Part shown: positions 15,161 to 22,918 of the stretch, one piece after another
Layout of the letters: each line of letters starts with the position of its first letter
Numbering within the stretch: position 1 is the stretch's first letter
DNA from: Micromonospora craterilacus
Lineage (GTDB): Bacteria > Actinomycetota > Actinomycetes > Mycobacteriales > Micromonosporaceae
Assembly (NCBI RefSeq): GCF_003236315.1
Contig: NZ_POTY01000038.1
Span: 1 to 35,893 of the forward strand
Direction of reading: 5' to 3'
DNA: 35,893 nucleotides
Made by a program: the position numbers and the translations under genes
Notes under the pieces: model-generated
The model's database searches: none
What the model saw: the letters and a program-made list of their open reading frames with translations, nothing else
What the model was told of the DNA's origin: nothing

Positions 15161-15802
15161 ATGCCGCACCTGTTGCACATCGACACGAGCATCCGCGGGG
15201 AGCACTCGGTCAGCCGGCGGCTCACCGCCCGCGCCGCGGCTGCCTGGCACGCCGCACACCCGGACGGCACTCTCACCTACCGGAACTTCGGCAAGGAGCC
15301 GCTGCCGCACCTCGACGAGGCGGGGGGCCTGGCGCGGATGACGCCGGCCGACCAGCACACCCCGGAGCAGCGCCGCTCCTGGGCGCTGACCGAGCAGCTG
15401 GTGGCCGAGGTGAAGCAGGCCGACACGGTGCTGCTGGGGCTGCCGCTCTACAACTACGGCGCACCGAGCAGCGTGAAGACCTGGGTTGACCTGCTGATCG
15501 CGCCGGGCCTGTCGTACGACCCGGCGACCGGTGCCGGGCTGCTGGGCGACCGCGAGTTCATCGTGCTGGCGTCCCGGGGCGGTGGCTACGGCTCGGGCAC
15601 CCCGCGCGCGGGTTGGGACCACGCCGAGCCCTGGCTGCCGCACGGCCTCTCGCAGACCGGCTTGGCGCCGCGCTTCATCGCCGCCGAGCTGACCCTCGCC
15701 CCGGCCGTCCCCGCCATGGCCGAGCTGATCCCGCTGCACCAGGAGAGCCTCGCGGCCGCCGAGCGGGCCATCGACGAACTCTGGGTGCCGGCGGCGGTCT
15801 GA
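15161..15802 (+). CDS. azoR: FMN-dependent NADH:quinone oxidoreductase / azoreductase
   Basis: A 213-residue flavodoxin-like enzyme of the AzoR family. HLLHIDTSIRGEHSVSRRLT is the FMN phosphate loop (Ser-rich after strand 1), PLYNYGAPSSVKTWVDLLI contacts the flavin ring, and VLASRGGGYG is the third FMN loop. AzoR reduces quinones and azo compounds with NAD(P)H by two-electron transfer, avoiding semiquinone radicals, in the cytosol. ATG 15161 has GGAGGG seven bases upstream. It is divergent from a MarR regulator and ends at a strong hairpin. Together with the QorB module this gives two quinone-detoxifying units within 5 kb. Confidence 0.92.
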   Translation: MPHLLHIDTSIRGEHSVSRRLTARAAAAWHAAHPDGTLTYRNFGKEPLPHLDEAGGLARMTPADQHTPEQRRSWALTEQLVAEVKQADTVLLGLPLYNYGAPSSVKTWVDLLIAPGLSYDPATGAGLLGDREFIVLASRGGGYGSGTPRAGWDHAEPWLPHGLSQTGLAPRFIAAELTLAPAVPAMAELIPLHQESLAAAERAIDELWVPAAV

Positions 15803-15829
15803 CCGCCACCAGCCGTCCGGGTACGACGA

Positions 15830-15866
15830 GCGGGCGGGCCGTTCCGATGCGGAACGGCCCGCCCGC
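15830..15866. terminator. Bidirectional terminator between azoR and korB
   Basis: A perfect 16-bp stem (GCGGGCGGGCCGTTCC at 15830-15845 with its complement at 15851-15866) and a 5-nt loop GATGC. It sits between the converging stops of azoR (+) and korB (-) and should stop transcription from both sides. Confidence 0.88.
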
Positions 15867-15890
15867 GACGTCTGTCGGCGGAGTCGCCGG

Positions 15891-16925
15891 TCAGCTGATG
15901 GTCCAGGTGTCCCCACTGCCCAGCAGGCCGGCGAGCTGCTGCTCGGGCGTCTCGGTCACCTTCGCCTTGGCCTCGGCCAGCTGCTCCTGCACCACGCTGT
16001 CGTACGACGGCCGGCGCACCGAACGGAAGACGCCGATCGGGGTGTTGCGCAGGTCGAAACCGGGCAGCCGGGACAGCGCGAACGCGTACGCCGGGTCGGC
16101 CACCGTCGCGTCGTGCACGACGATCTCCTCGGCCGGCGTGGCCGCAGTCTCGCGCACCTCCAAGCCGAAGCCGCGCGGCGGGTGTACGACGCAGTACTGG
16201 CCGTCCTTGCCGAAGGTGATCGGCTGGCCGTGCTCCAGCCGGATCAGGTAGTCGTCCCGGGTGCCCGGGTCCTTGAGCTGCTCGAACGCCCCGTCGTTGA
16301 AGATGTTGCAGTTCTGGTAGATCTCCACGAACGCCGAGCCCTCGTGCTCGGCCGCGGCGCGCAGCACCGACTGGAGGTGCTTGCGGTCGGAGTCGATGGT
16401 CCGGCCGACGAAGGTGGCCTCCGCGCCCAGCGCCAGCGACAGCGGGTTGAACGGCGCGTCGGCCGAGCCGACCGGCGTCGACTTCGTGATCTTGCCGACC
16501 TCGGAGGTCGGCGAGTACTGGCCCTTGGTCAGGCCGTAGATCCGGTTGTTGAACAGCAGGATCTTGAGGTTGACGTTGCGGCGCAGCGCGTGGATCAGGT
16601 GGTTGCCGCCGATCGAGAGCGCGTCGCCGTCGCCGGTGACCACCCACACCGACAGGTCGGGGCGGGAGACCGACAGGCCGGTGGCGATCGCCGGGGCGCG
16701 GCCGTGGATCGAGTGCATCCCGTAGGTGTTCATGTAGTACGGGAAGCGCGACGAGCAGCCGATGCCCGAAACGAAGACGGTGTTCTCCCGGGCGATGTTC
16801 AGCTCCGGCATGAACTGCTGGACGGCGGCCAGGATCGCGTAGTCACCGCAGCCGGGGCACCAGCGCACCTCCTGGTCGGACTTGAAATCCTTGGCGGTGA
16901 GCTTGAGGGCGATGGGCTCAGACAT
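15891..16925 (-). CDS. korB: 2-oxoacid:ferredoxin oxidoreductase, beta subunit
   Basis: A 344-residue thiamine-diphosphate subunit. Cys23 and Cys26 (RWCPGCGDYA), Cys57 (GIGCSSR) and a later Cys (YQNCNIF) match the [4Fe-4S] ligands of the beta subunit. VTGDGDALSIGGNH with the later LFNNRIYGLTKGQ is the TPP/Mg motif. With KorA it converts 2-oxoglutarate (or a related 2-oxoacid) and CoA to the acyl-CoA, reducing ferredoxin, as an alternative to 2-oxoglutarate dehydrogenase in the TCA cycle. Its ATG overlaps the korA stop by 8 bp, so the two are translationally coupled. The exact 2-oxoacid is inferred from similarity to the mycobacterial KorAB. Confidence 0.95.
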   Translation of the reverse strand: MSEPIALKLTAKDFKSDQEVRWCPGCGDYAILAAVQQFMPELNIARENTVFVSGIGCSSRFPYYMNTYGMHSIHGRAPAIATGLSVSRPDLSVWVVTGDGDALSIGGNHLIHALRRNVNLKILLFNNRIYGLTKGQYSPTSEVGKITKSTPVGSADAPFNPLSLALGAEATFVGRTIDSDRKHLQSVLRAAAEHEGSAFVEIYQNCNIFNDGAFEQLKDPGTRDDYLIRLEHGQPITFGKDGQYCVVHPPRGFGLEVRETAATPAEEIVVHDATVADPAYAFALSRLPGFDLRNTPIGVFRSVRRPSYDSVVQEQLAEAKAKVTETPEQQLAGLLGSGDTWTIS

Positions 16926-18765
16926 TCTTCAGCACCTCTTCCAGCATCGTCTCCAGCTCGGCGGCGGTGAACGGCAGGCCGCGGACCTGGTTGTAGGCGA
17001 TCGCGTCGACCAGGTAGCGGCCCCGGATCACCTGGGCGAGCTGACCCAGGTTCATCTCGGGGATGACCACCCGGTCGTACGACCGCAGCACCGCGCCCAG
17101 ATTCGCCGGCATGGGCGCGAGGTGCCGCAGGTGCGCCTGCGCGACCGGCAGCCCGCGCTGACGCAGCGCGCGGCAGGCGGCACCGATCGGCCCGTACGTC
17201 GAGCCCCAGCCGAGCACCAGCATCCGGGCGTCACCGTCCGGGTCCTCCACCTCGAGGTCCGGCACCGGGATCGCCTCGATCCGGGCGGCCCGGGTACGCA
17301 CCATGAAGTCGTGGTTCGCCGGGTCGTACGAGATGTCGCCGGTCTTGTCGGCCTTCTCCAGCCCGCCGATGCGGTGCTCCAGCCCGGCGGTGCCCGGGAT
17401 GGCCCACGGCCGGGCCAGGGTCTGCGGGTCGCGCAGGTACGGCAGGAAGGTGGTGCCGTCCTCGCCGTTGGGCGCGGTGGCGAACTCGACCCGCAGGTCC
17501 GGCAGGGACGCCACGTCGGGCAGCAGCCACGGTTCGGAGCCGTTGGCGACGTAGTTGTCCGACAGCAGGATTACCGGCGTGCGGTAGGTCAGCGCGATCC
17601 GCGCGGCCTCCAGCGCGGCGTGGAAGCAGTCGGACGGCGACTTCGGCGCGATCACCGCCACCGGCGCCTCGCCGTGCCGGCCGAACAGCGCCATGTTCAG
17701 GTCGGCCTGCTCGGTCTTGGTCGGCATGCCGGTGGACGGCCCGGCCCGCTGCACGTCGACGATGACCAGCGGCAGCTCCAACGCCACCGCGAGGGAGATC
17801 GTCTCGCTCTTGAGCGCCACGCCCGGCCCGCTGGTGGTGGTCACGCCGAGCGCGCCGCCGTACGACGCGCCCAGCGCCGCGCCGATCGCGGCGATCTCGT
17901 CCTCGGCCTGCATGGTGGTGACGCCGAACCGCTTGTGCTTGCTCAGCTCGTGCAGGATGTCCGAGGCCGGGGTGATCGGGTACGCGCCGAGGAAGACGGG
18001 CAGGCCGGAGCGGACCCCGGCGGCGACGATGCCGAGCGACAGCGCGGCGTTGCCGGTGATGTTGCGGTAGGTGCCGGCCGGCATCTTCGCCGGCTTGATC
18101 TCGTAGCGGACGGCGAAGTCCTCGGTGGTCTCGCCGAAGTTCCAGCCGGCCTTGAAGGCGGCGATGTTTGCCGCGACCAGCTCGGGCCGCTTGGCGAACT
18201 TGCGCTCCAGGAACCGCAGGGTCGACTCGTACGGCCGGGAGTACATCCAGCTGAGCAGGCCCAGGGCGAACATGTTCTTGGCCCGCTCGGCGTCCTTCTT
18301 GGACACGTCGAGTTCGGCCAGCGCGCCGATCGTCATCGAGGTCAGCGCCACCGGGTGCACCGCGTACCCGGCGAGGGTGTCGTCGTCGAGCGGGCTGCTC
18401 GCATAGCCGACCTTGGCCAGGTTGCGCTTGGTGAACTCGTCGGTGTTGACGATGATGTCGGCCCCGCGGGGCAGGTCGACGAGGTTCGCCTTGAGCGCCG
18501 CCGGGTTCATCGCCACCAGGACGTTCGGCGCGTCGCCGGGGGTGAGGATGTCGTAGTCGGCGAAGTGCACCTGAAAGCTCGACACGCCCGGCAGGGTGCC
18601 GGCGGGCGCGCGGATCTCGGCCGGGAAGTTGGGCAGCGTGGAGATGTCGTTGCCCAACTGCGCGGTCTCCGAGGTGAATCGGTCACCGGTCAGCTGCATG
18701 CCGTCGCCGGAGTCTCCGGCGAATCGGATGACCACCCGGTCCAGTTGACGGATCTGCTTGGTCAC
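16918..18765 (-). CDS. korA: 2-oxoacid:ferredoxin oxidoreductase, fused gamma-alpha subunit
   Basis: A 615-residue subunit. Residues 1-190 are the gamma domain, starting VVIRFAGDSGDGMQLTGDRF. The alpha domain follows: FLGAYPITPASDILHELSKH and TTMQAEDEIAAIGAALGAS bind the pyrimidine end of thiamine diphosphate, then TTTSGPGVALKSETISLA and VDVQRAGPSTGMPTKTEQAD. The C-terminal domain runs from MLVLGWGSTYGPI to the end. This gamma-alpha fusion is the actinobacterial KorA type, oxygen-tolerant in mycobacteria. Translation starts at GTG 18765; GAGG lies eight to eleven bases upstream, and the start overlaps the stop of a small upstream ORF as GTGA. korB follows with an 8-bp overlap. The pair feeds low-potential electrons into ferredoxin. 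Confidence 0.95.
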   Translation of the reverse strand: MTKQIRQLDRVVIRFAGDSGDGMQLTGDRFTSETAQLGNDISTLPNFPAEIRAPAGTLPGVSSFQVHFADYDILTPGDAPNVLVAMNPAALKANLVDLPRGADIIVNTDEFTKRNLAKVGYASSPLDDDTLAGYAVHPVALTSMTIGALAELDVSKKDAERAKNMFALGLLSWMYSRPYESTLRFLERKFAKRPELVAANIAAFKAGWNFGETTEDFAVRYEIKPAKMPAGTYRNITGNAALSLGIVAAGVRSGLPVFLGAYPITPASDILHELSKHKRFGVTTMQAEDEIAAIGAALGASYGGALGVTTTSGPGVALKSETISLAVALELPLVIVDVQRAGPSTGMPTKTEQADLNMALFGRHGEAPVAVIAPKSPSDCFHAALEAARIALTYRTPVILLSDNYVANGSEPWLLPDVASLPDLRVEFATAPNGEDGTTFLPYLRDPQTLARPWAIPGTAGLEHRIGGLEKADKTGDISYDPANHDFMVRTRAARIEAIPVPDLEVEDPDGDARMLVLGWGSTYGPIGAACRALRQRGLPVAQAHLRHLAPMPANLGAVLRSYDRVVIPEMNLGQLAQVIRGRYLVDAIAYNQVRGLPFTAAELETMLEEVLKNV

Positions 18766-18839
18766 GGCCGCACCTCGCTTCGCTGCGCGCCGTGGCGCGG
18801 CCGGCTGAACTGGATGGTGACCTCGCCTTGCCCGGCCAC
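18762..18839 (-). CDS. Putative 25-aa leader peptide upstream of korA
   Basis: GTG 18839 is preceded by a perfect AAGGAGG with a 4-base gap, the best ribosome site of the kor operon. The frame encodes VAGQGEVTIQF then SRPRHGAQRSEVRP and stops with a TGA that overlaps the korA GTG (sequence GTGA). This arrangement would couple korA translation to the leader. The frame is open further upstream but without a site of comparable strength. No matching protein family is known to me. It might be a regulatory leader or simply a ribosome-loading device; a fortuitous Shine-Dalgarno cannot be excluded. Confidence 0.45.
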   Translation of the reverse strand: MAGQGEVTIQFSRPRHGAQRSEVRP

Positions 18840-19098
18840 GAGACCTCCTTGACGCGCCGCTGTACCGGCCGTCCGTGAACGCCGGCCCGCTTGTGTTTCC
18901 TCACCCGAGAGCCTACGTCGAAACAGGCCCGCACCTTCCCTGGAGGTCCGTCGACTGGGATCGGAATGTGAGGGTTTATACAGCGTCTTGCGACGTTTCG
19001 CCCGGCACGCCGTAATCCAGATCACCGCCGGTCCGGCAGCCCTGGTCGGGAGCCCGACACACGGCGGTGGATCGGTGGGGGCGGTAGGCTGACCGACC

Positions 19099-19476
19099 GT
19101 GACCGGTTACCTGGGCTCGTACGCGACGCTCGGGCTGCTGCTGCTCGCCAGCGTCCTCTTCTTCGTCGTTGCCTTCTCGGCCAACCGGGTGCTGCGTCCG
19201 GCCCGCCCGGCCGACCCGCCCGGCAAGCGCGCCAACTACGAGTGCGGCATCGACCCGGTCGGGGGCGACTGGGCGCAGATGCAGATCCGCTACTACGTCT
19301 ACGCCTATCTCTACGTGCTGTTCGCCGTCGAGGCGGTGTTCCTCTTCCCGTGGGCGGTGGTCTTCGACCGGCCCGGCTTCGGGCTGGTCACCGTGATTGA
19401 GATGGCGATCTTCGTGGCCGTCCTCGCCCTCGGGCTCCTCTACGCCTGGCGCCGCAACATCCTCCGCTGGACCTGA
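19099..19476 (+). CDS. nuoA: NADH-quinone oxidoreductase subunit A (NuoA), orphan copy
   Basis: A 125-residue membrane protein with three TM helices: about residues 7-28, 64-85 and 92-113. KRANYECGIDPVGGDWAQMQ is the NuoA signature loop with its conserved Cys, and QIRYYVYAYLYVLFAVEAVF leads into TM2. NuoA is a core subunit of the membrane arm of complex I at the quinone site and cannot work alone. No other nuo gene is adjacent; the next gene is folP2 on the opposite strand. It is divergent from korAB, whose ferredoxin product can feed Nuo complexes that lack the NADH module. GTG 19099 has only a weak ribosome site. It may be a relic of a lost second nuo cluster or may serve a complex encoded elsewhere. 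Confidence 0.9.
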   Translation: MTGYLGSYATLGLLLLASVLFFVVAFSANRVLRPARPADPPGKRANYECGIDPVGGDWAQMQIRYYVYAYLYVLFAVEAVFLFPWAVVFDRPGFGLVTVIEMAIFVAVLALGLLYAWRRNILRWT

Positions 19477-19477
19477 T

Positions 19478-19491
19478 CCGGGCCGGCCCGG
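19478..19491. terminator. Short GC palindrome between nuoA and folP2
   Basis: CCGGGCCGGCCCGG is a perfect 14-bp palindrome in the 20-bp space between the converging stops of nuoA and folP2. It could form a small hairpin or cruciform; termination strength is doubtful because almost no loop is left. Confidence 0.35.
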
Positions 19492-19496
19492 CGGGG

Positions 19497-20366
19497 TCAG
19501 GCGAGGCCGCGGCGGGTGACGGTGGGCGGGCGGTGGCCCTGGATCGAGGCGACCATGTCCAGCACCCGGCGGGTCTGGCGTACCTGATGCGCCCGGAAGA
19601 CCCGGGCGCCCAGCCAGGCGGAGACCGCCGTTGCGGCCAGCGTGCCCTCCAGCCGCTCGGTGACCGGTAGATCCAGCGTCTCGCCGATGAAGTCCTTGTT
19701 CGACAGGGCGACCAGCAGCGGCCAGCCGGTGTCAGCCAGTTCCCCGAGCCGGCGGGTGATCTCCAACGAGTGGCGGGTGTTCTTGCCGAAGTCGTGCGCC
19801 GGGTCGATGAGGATCCCGTCGGCGCGTACGCCCAGCGACACCGCGCGTTCGGCCAGCCCGGTCACCGTCGTCAGCACGTCGGCCACCACGTCGTCGAAGG
19901 CGGCCCGGTGCGGCCGGGTCCGCGGGCTGAGCCCGCCGGCGTGGGAGCAGACCAGCCCGGCCCCGGTCTGCGCGGCGACCCGGGCCAACGCCGGATCGGC
20001 CCCCGACCAGGTGTCGTTGAGCAGGTCCGCGCCGGCCGCCACCGCCTCCACCGCGACCTCGGCGCGCCAGGTGTCGATCGAGATGACCAGCTCCGGAAAG
20101 GCGGCCCGGACTGCGGCGATGGTGCCGACCGTACGGCGGATCTCCTCGGCGGCGTCGACCTCCGCGCCCGGCCCGGCCTTCACCCCGCCGATGTCGACGA
20201 TCTCCGCACCCTCGTCCACCGCGCGCTCCACCGCCCGCAGGGCGCTGTCGGCGGCGAACGTGGCGCCCCGGTCGAAGAACGAGTCCGGGGTGCGGTTGAC
20301 GATCGCCATCACCACCAGGTCGTCGGGGCCGAACGTCCGTCCACCGAGCCGCAGCACCCCGGCCAC
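19497..20366 (-). CDS. folP2: Dihydropteroate-synthase-like protein FolP2
   Basis: A 289-residue TIM-barrel of the pterin-binding family. VNRTPDSFFDRG, IDTWRAEVA, LLNDTWSG, LIDPAHDFGKNT and FRAHQVRQTRRVLDM are diverged versions of the DHPS motifs. The loop that should read DIGGESTRPG is DIGGVKAGPG: the S/T/R residues that bind p-aminobenzoate in true DHPS are missing. That matches the mycobacterial FolP2 clade, reported not to act as a DHPS, so its reaction is unknown. Start GTG 20366 has AAAGGAGG four bases upstream; GTG 20357 is an alternative. In mycobacteria it lies beside gpgS, a DivIVA-like gene and tagA; here gpgS is absent and the others follow divergently. Confidence 0.88.
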   Translation of the reverse strand: MAGVLRLGGRTFGPDDLVVMAIVNRTPDSFFDRGATFAADSALRAVERAVDEGAEIVDIGGVKAGPGAEVDAAEEIRRTVGTIAAVRAAFPELVISIDTWRAEVAVEAVAAGADLLNDTWSGADPALARVAAQTGAGLVCSHAGGLSPRTRPHRAAFDDVVADVLTTVTGLAERAVSLGVRADGILIDPAHDFGKNTRHSLEITRRLGELADTGWPLLVALSNKDFIGETLDLPVTERLEGTLAATAVSAWLGARVFRAHQVRQTRRVLDMVASIQGHRPPTVTRRGLA

Positions 20367-20508
20367 GCCGCCTCCTTTGTCGCCCTGGGCCGCCGGGATC
20401 CCGCCGCCGGCCACCGGTGACGCTATCCCGTCGCAGGTCGCGGACCCCGTCCGGTACGCCGCGCCGGGTGGGGTCGCCCCGCCCGCGTCGGCGTGCCACG
20501 ATCAGTGC

Positions 20509-21108
20509 ATGGGTCAGCTTCTGCTCCTGCTGGTCGTGGCGGTCACCGTCGCGGCGGTGGTGTTCGGCGTGACGGTGCTGGTCACCGGCCGGGATCCCGG
20601 TCTGGTGCCGGCCGAGGCGGACGGGCGGGCGGTGCCGCTGCCCGGTGAACGGCCGCTCCGTGAGTCGGACGTGGGCGAGGTCCGCTTCGACACCGCGCTG
20701 CGCGGATACCGGATGGCCCAGGTCGACCAGGCGATGCGCCGGGCGGCGTACGACATCGGCTACAAGACGGAGCTGATCGGCGTGCTGGAGGCCGAGGTGG
20801 CCGCGCTGCGGGAGGGGCGGACGGTCGAGGCCGACGCCCTGCGGCAGGCCCGCGAGCAGTCCTCCGGCCCGGCCACCGCCGCAGCGGCCGGCGGCCCGCC
20901 CGCCGAGGACGCCAGCACGGCGGAAGCGGACGGCACGCCGGCCGAGGACGTCGGGACGGCGCACGGCGCTCCGGCCGAGGAGAACGGCCGGGCGCAGGCC
21001 GACCAGCCGTTGACCGCCGACGGGGAACGCGGGGCGGGGGAGTCGGTCGCCACCGGGGCACCGGAGGCCGAGCCGCACCATCCCGCGGTCCGTTCGGAGT
21101 CGGCGTGA
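20509..21108 (+). CDS. DivIVA-domain membrane protein (Rv1209-like)
   Basis: A 199-residue protein. One N-terminal TM helix (about residues 2-26, LLLLLVVAVTVAAVVFGVTV) anchors it. Then VRFDTALRGYRMAQVDQAMR is the DivIVA-like motif (F-x-x-x-x-R-G-Y-x-x-x-x-V-D), followed by a coiled coil to about residue 120. The last 80 residues are an Ala/Glu/Gly-rich disordered tail. DivIVA-like proteins mark poles and organise cell-wall growth in actinobacteria; this small membrane-bound type has no defined role that I know. The downstream SRPBCC gene starts inside its stop (GTGA overlap), so the two are coupled. It is divergent from folP2. ATG 20509 is chosen because the TM segment follows at once. Confidence 0.85.
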   Translation: MGQLLLLLVVAVTVAAVVFGVTVLVTGRDPGLVPAEADGRAVPLPGERPLRESDVGEVRFDTALRGYRMAQVDQAMRRAAYDIGYKTELIGVLEAEVAALREGRTVEADALRQAREQSSGPATAAAAGGPPAEDASTAEADGTPAEDVGTAHGAPAEENGRAQADQPLTADGERGAGESVATGAPEAEPHHPAVRSESA

Positions 21109-21602
21109 GCGACCCGGGCGCCCCGGACGATCTTCGCGAGGCGGCCCAGCCCGGTGCCGGTGAGGTCACCGCTACCGTGATCGTCAACGCGCCTGCGGAG
21201 AAGGTCTTCGCCGCCCTGCTGGCCTGGGAGCGGCAGTCCGACTGGATCCCGTTCACCACCGTGCGGGTGGTCGAGGGCGACGGTGGCGAGGGCAGCCTGG
21301 TCGAGTCCGTCACCACGCTCGGCCCGGCCGTGCTGCGCGACAAGATGCGGGTGGTCCGGGTGGACGCGCCGTACGAGATCGGCGTGGTGCACTGCGGCAC
21401 GCTGCTGCGCGGCCCGGGCGTGCTGCGCTGCACCCAGCTGGAGAGCGGCCGTAGCCAGGTGGTCTGGCACGAGTGGTTCCACCTGCCCGGCGGGGCGGCC
21501 GGCCGGGTGGCCTGGCCGGTGCTCTGGCCGGGCTCGAAGCTCAGCCTCACCCAGGCGTTGCGGCGGTTCGCCCGCCAGGTCGAGCAGGGCCGCCTGCCCT
21601 GA
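21105..21602 (+). CDS. SRPBCC (polyketide cyclase/START-like) family protein
   Basis: A 165-residue protein of the SRPBCC fold, a deep hydrophobic pocket that binds lipids or other small molecules. EVTATVIVNAPAEKVFAALL is the classic first strand plus helix, WERQSDWIPFTTVRVV the next turn, RDKMRVVRVDAPYEIGVVHC the central strands and LTQALRRFARQVEQG the long C-terminal helix. The ligand is unknown. The GTG overlaps the upstream DivIVA-like stop by four bases, so the pair is probably translated together. Actinobacterial genomes often have this gene next to tagA. Confidence 0.85.
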   Translation: MSDPGAPDDLREAAQPGAGEVTATVIVNAPAEKVFAALLAWERQSDWIPFTTVRVVEGDGGEGSLVESVTTLGPAVLRDKMRVVRVDAPYEIGVVHCGTLLRGPGVLRCTQLESGRSQVVWHEWFHLPGGAAGRVAWPVLWPGSKLSLTQALRRFARQVEQGRLP

Positions 21603-21645
21603 CCAGCGGCGGGGGCTGTCGGAGGGCTCGCCTAGCCTGGACGGC

Positions 21646-22236
21646 GTGACTGAACTGGTGATCGGTGCCGACGGGCTGGCCCGCTGCGGCTGGGGGGCGA
21701 GCACCCCCGACTACGCGGTCTATCACGACACCGAGTGGGGTCGCCCGCTGCGCGGCGACGACGCCCTCTACGAGCGGATGACGCTGGAGGCGTTCCAGTC
21801 CGGGCTGTCCTGGCTGACCATCCTGCGCAAACGGCCGGCGTTCCGGCTGGCCTTCGACGACTTCCGGATCGCGACCGTGGCCGGCTACGGCGAGGCCGAG
21901 GTGGATCGGCTGCTCGCCGACGCGGGCATCGTCCGTAACCGCGCCAAGATCGAGGCGGCGATCGCGAACGCCCGCGCCGCGCTGGAGCTGCCGGCGGGGC
22001 TGTCGGAGCTGCTCTGGTCCTTCGCTCCGGCACCCGGCCGGGCCCGGCCGGCAACCTACGCGGCGGTGCCCGCGCTGACCGACGTCTCCACGGCGATGGC
22101 CAAGGCGCTCAAGAAGCATGGCTTCCGGTTCGTCGGCCCGACCACGGCATACGCGCTGATGCAGGCCACCGGGATGGTCGACGACCATGTCGTGGGCTGC
22201 CACGTCGTGACGTCCGAGGCGGGCGTGATGGGATGA
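21646..22236 (+). CDS. tag: DNA-3-methyladenine glycosylase I
   Basis: A 196-residue base-excision repair enzyme that removes 3-methyladenine from alkylated DNA. RCGWGASTPDYAVYHDTEWG contains the zinc-binding Cys and His near the N terminus, and DDHVVGCHV near the C terminus supplies the second His/Cys pair, as in E. coli Tag. The catalytic-site motif LEAFQSGLSWLTILRKR and the FVGPTTAYALMQATGMV helix are complete. GTG 21646 gives a full-length protein; its ribosome site is weak (GGAGGG lies 20 bases upstream). The next gene begins five bases after its stop, so they probably share an mRNA. Confidence 0.95.
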   Translation: MTELVIGADGLARCGWGASTPDYAVYHDTEWGRPLRGDDALYERMTLEAFQSGLSWLTILRKRPAFRLAFDDFRIATVAGYGEAEVDRLLADAGIVRNRAKIEAAIANARAALELPAGLSELLWSFAPAPGRARPATYAAVPALTDVSTAMAKALKKHGFRFVGPTTAYALMQATGMVDDHVVGCHVVTSEAGVMG

Positions 22237-22240
22237 GGAC

Positions 22241-22864
22241 ATGACGACCGACACCGCACACCGGGTGAACGGAGCGAGCTACGCGGACGGCGCGGGCACC
22301 TGGGCGGTGCTCCTGCCCGCCGGCCGGTACGACGCCGAGCGGCTCGTCCACCACGACACGCTGGAGTTGACCGGGCTGGACGATCTGGCCCTGCCCCGCC
22401 CGGGTGACCAGGTCGCGGTGTTGGCCGACGAGCCACCCCGGCTGGTGGCGGTGGGCCGGGTGGCCGCGCCGACGACCCGCCGCCCAGAGGATCCGGACGA
22501 CCCGCAGTCCGACCGGGGTCCCGACGCGCTGGTGGTGGCGTACACCCGGCGGGCCTTCGACGAGCCGGTGCCGGCCGACGCGCTGGCCCTCGGCGGGCCG
22601 GTGACCGCGCTCGACCCAGCGGCGTTCCGTGAGCTGGTCGACCGGCTCGGCCCGCCGCCGCAACGCCGGTCCTGGCTGGTCAGCCTGGATCTGCCGATCG
22701 AGGCCGACTCGCCGGCGGAGGCGGTCCGGCTGTTCTGGGCGTACGTGCAGGAGCTGGGCCCGCGGGAGTTGCCCGCCTTCGTGTCGCCGTCCGGCGACGA
22801 GCTGGCCATGCAGGCTTTCGTGCTCGGTGCCGAGGCGAACCAGGATCCGGAGGAGGACGACTGA
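22241..22864 (+). CDS. Conserved actinobacterial hypothetical protein
   Basis: A 207-residue acidic cytoplasmic protein directly after tag (5-bp gap). ATG 22241 has a GAGGA a few bases upstream. The N-terminal half (GTWAVLLPAGRYDAERL, GDQVAVLADEPPRLVAVGRV) looks like a small beta barrel of PUA/EVE type, which would suggest nucleic-acid binding, but this is only an impression. The C-terminal half (SWLVSLDLPIEADSPAEAVR then LFWAYVQELGPRELPAFVSP) is well ordered and ends in an acidic tail. I know no named family. Co-transcription with a DNA glycosylase hints at a repair-related role. Confidence 0.8.
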   Translation: MTTDTAHRVNGASYADGAGTWAVLLPAGRYDAERLVHHDTLELTGLDDLALPRPGDQVAVLADEPPRLVAVGRVAAPTTRRPEDPDDPQSDRGPDALVVAYTRRAFDEPVPADALALGGPVTALDPAAFRELVDRLGPPPQRRSWLVSLDLPIEADSPAEAVRLFWAYVQELGPRELPAFVSPSGDELAMQAFVLGAEANQDPEEDD

Positions 22865-22918
22865 CCCGCCGGCACCGCAGCGCCGTCCGCCACCGCGGCG
22901 GCGTCCTCCGCCGGCGGC

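Noticed and set aside
16882..18852. Very long plus-strand frame opposite korA
   Set aside because: Arg/Gly/Val-rich mirror of a GC-rich gene; korA has full family motifs on the minus strand.
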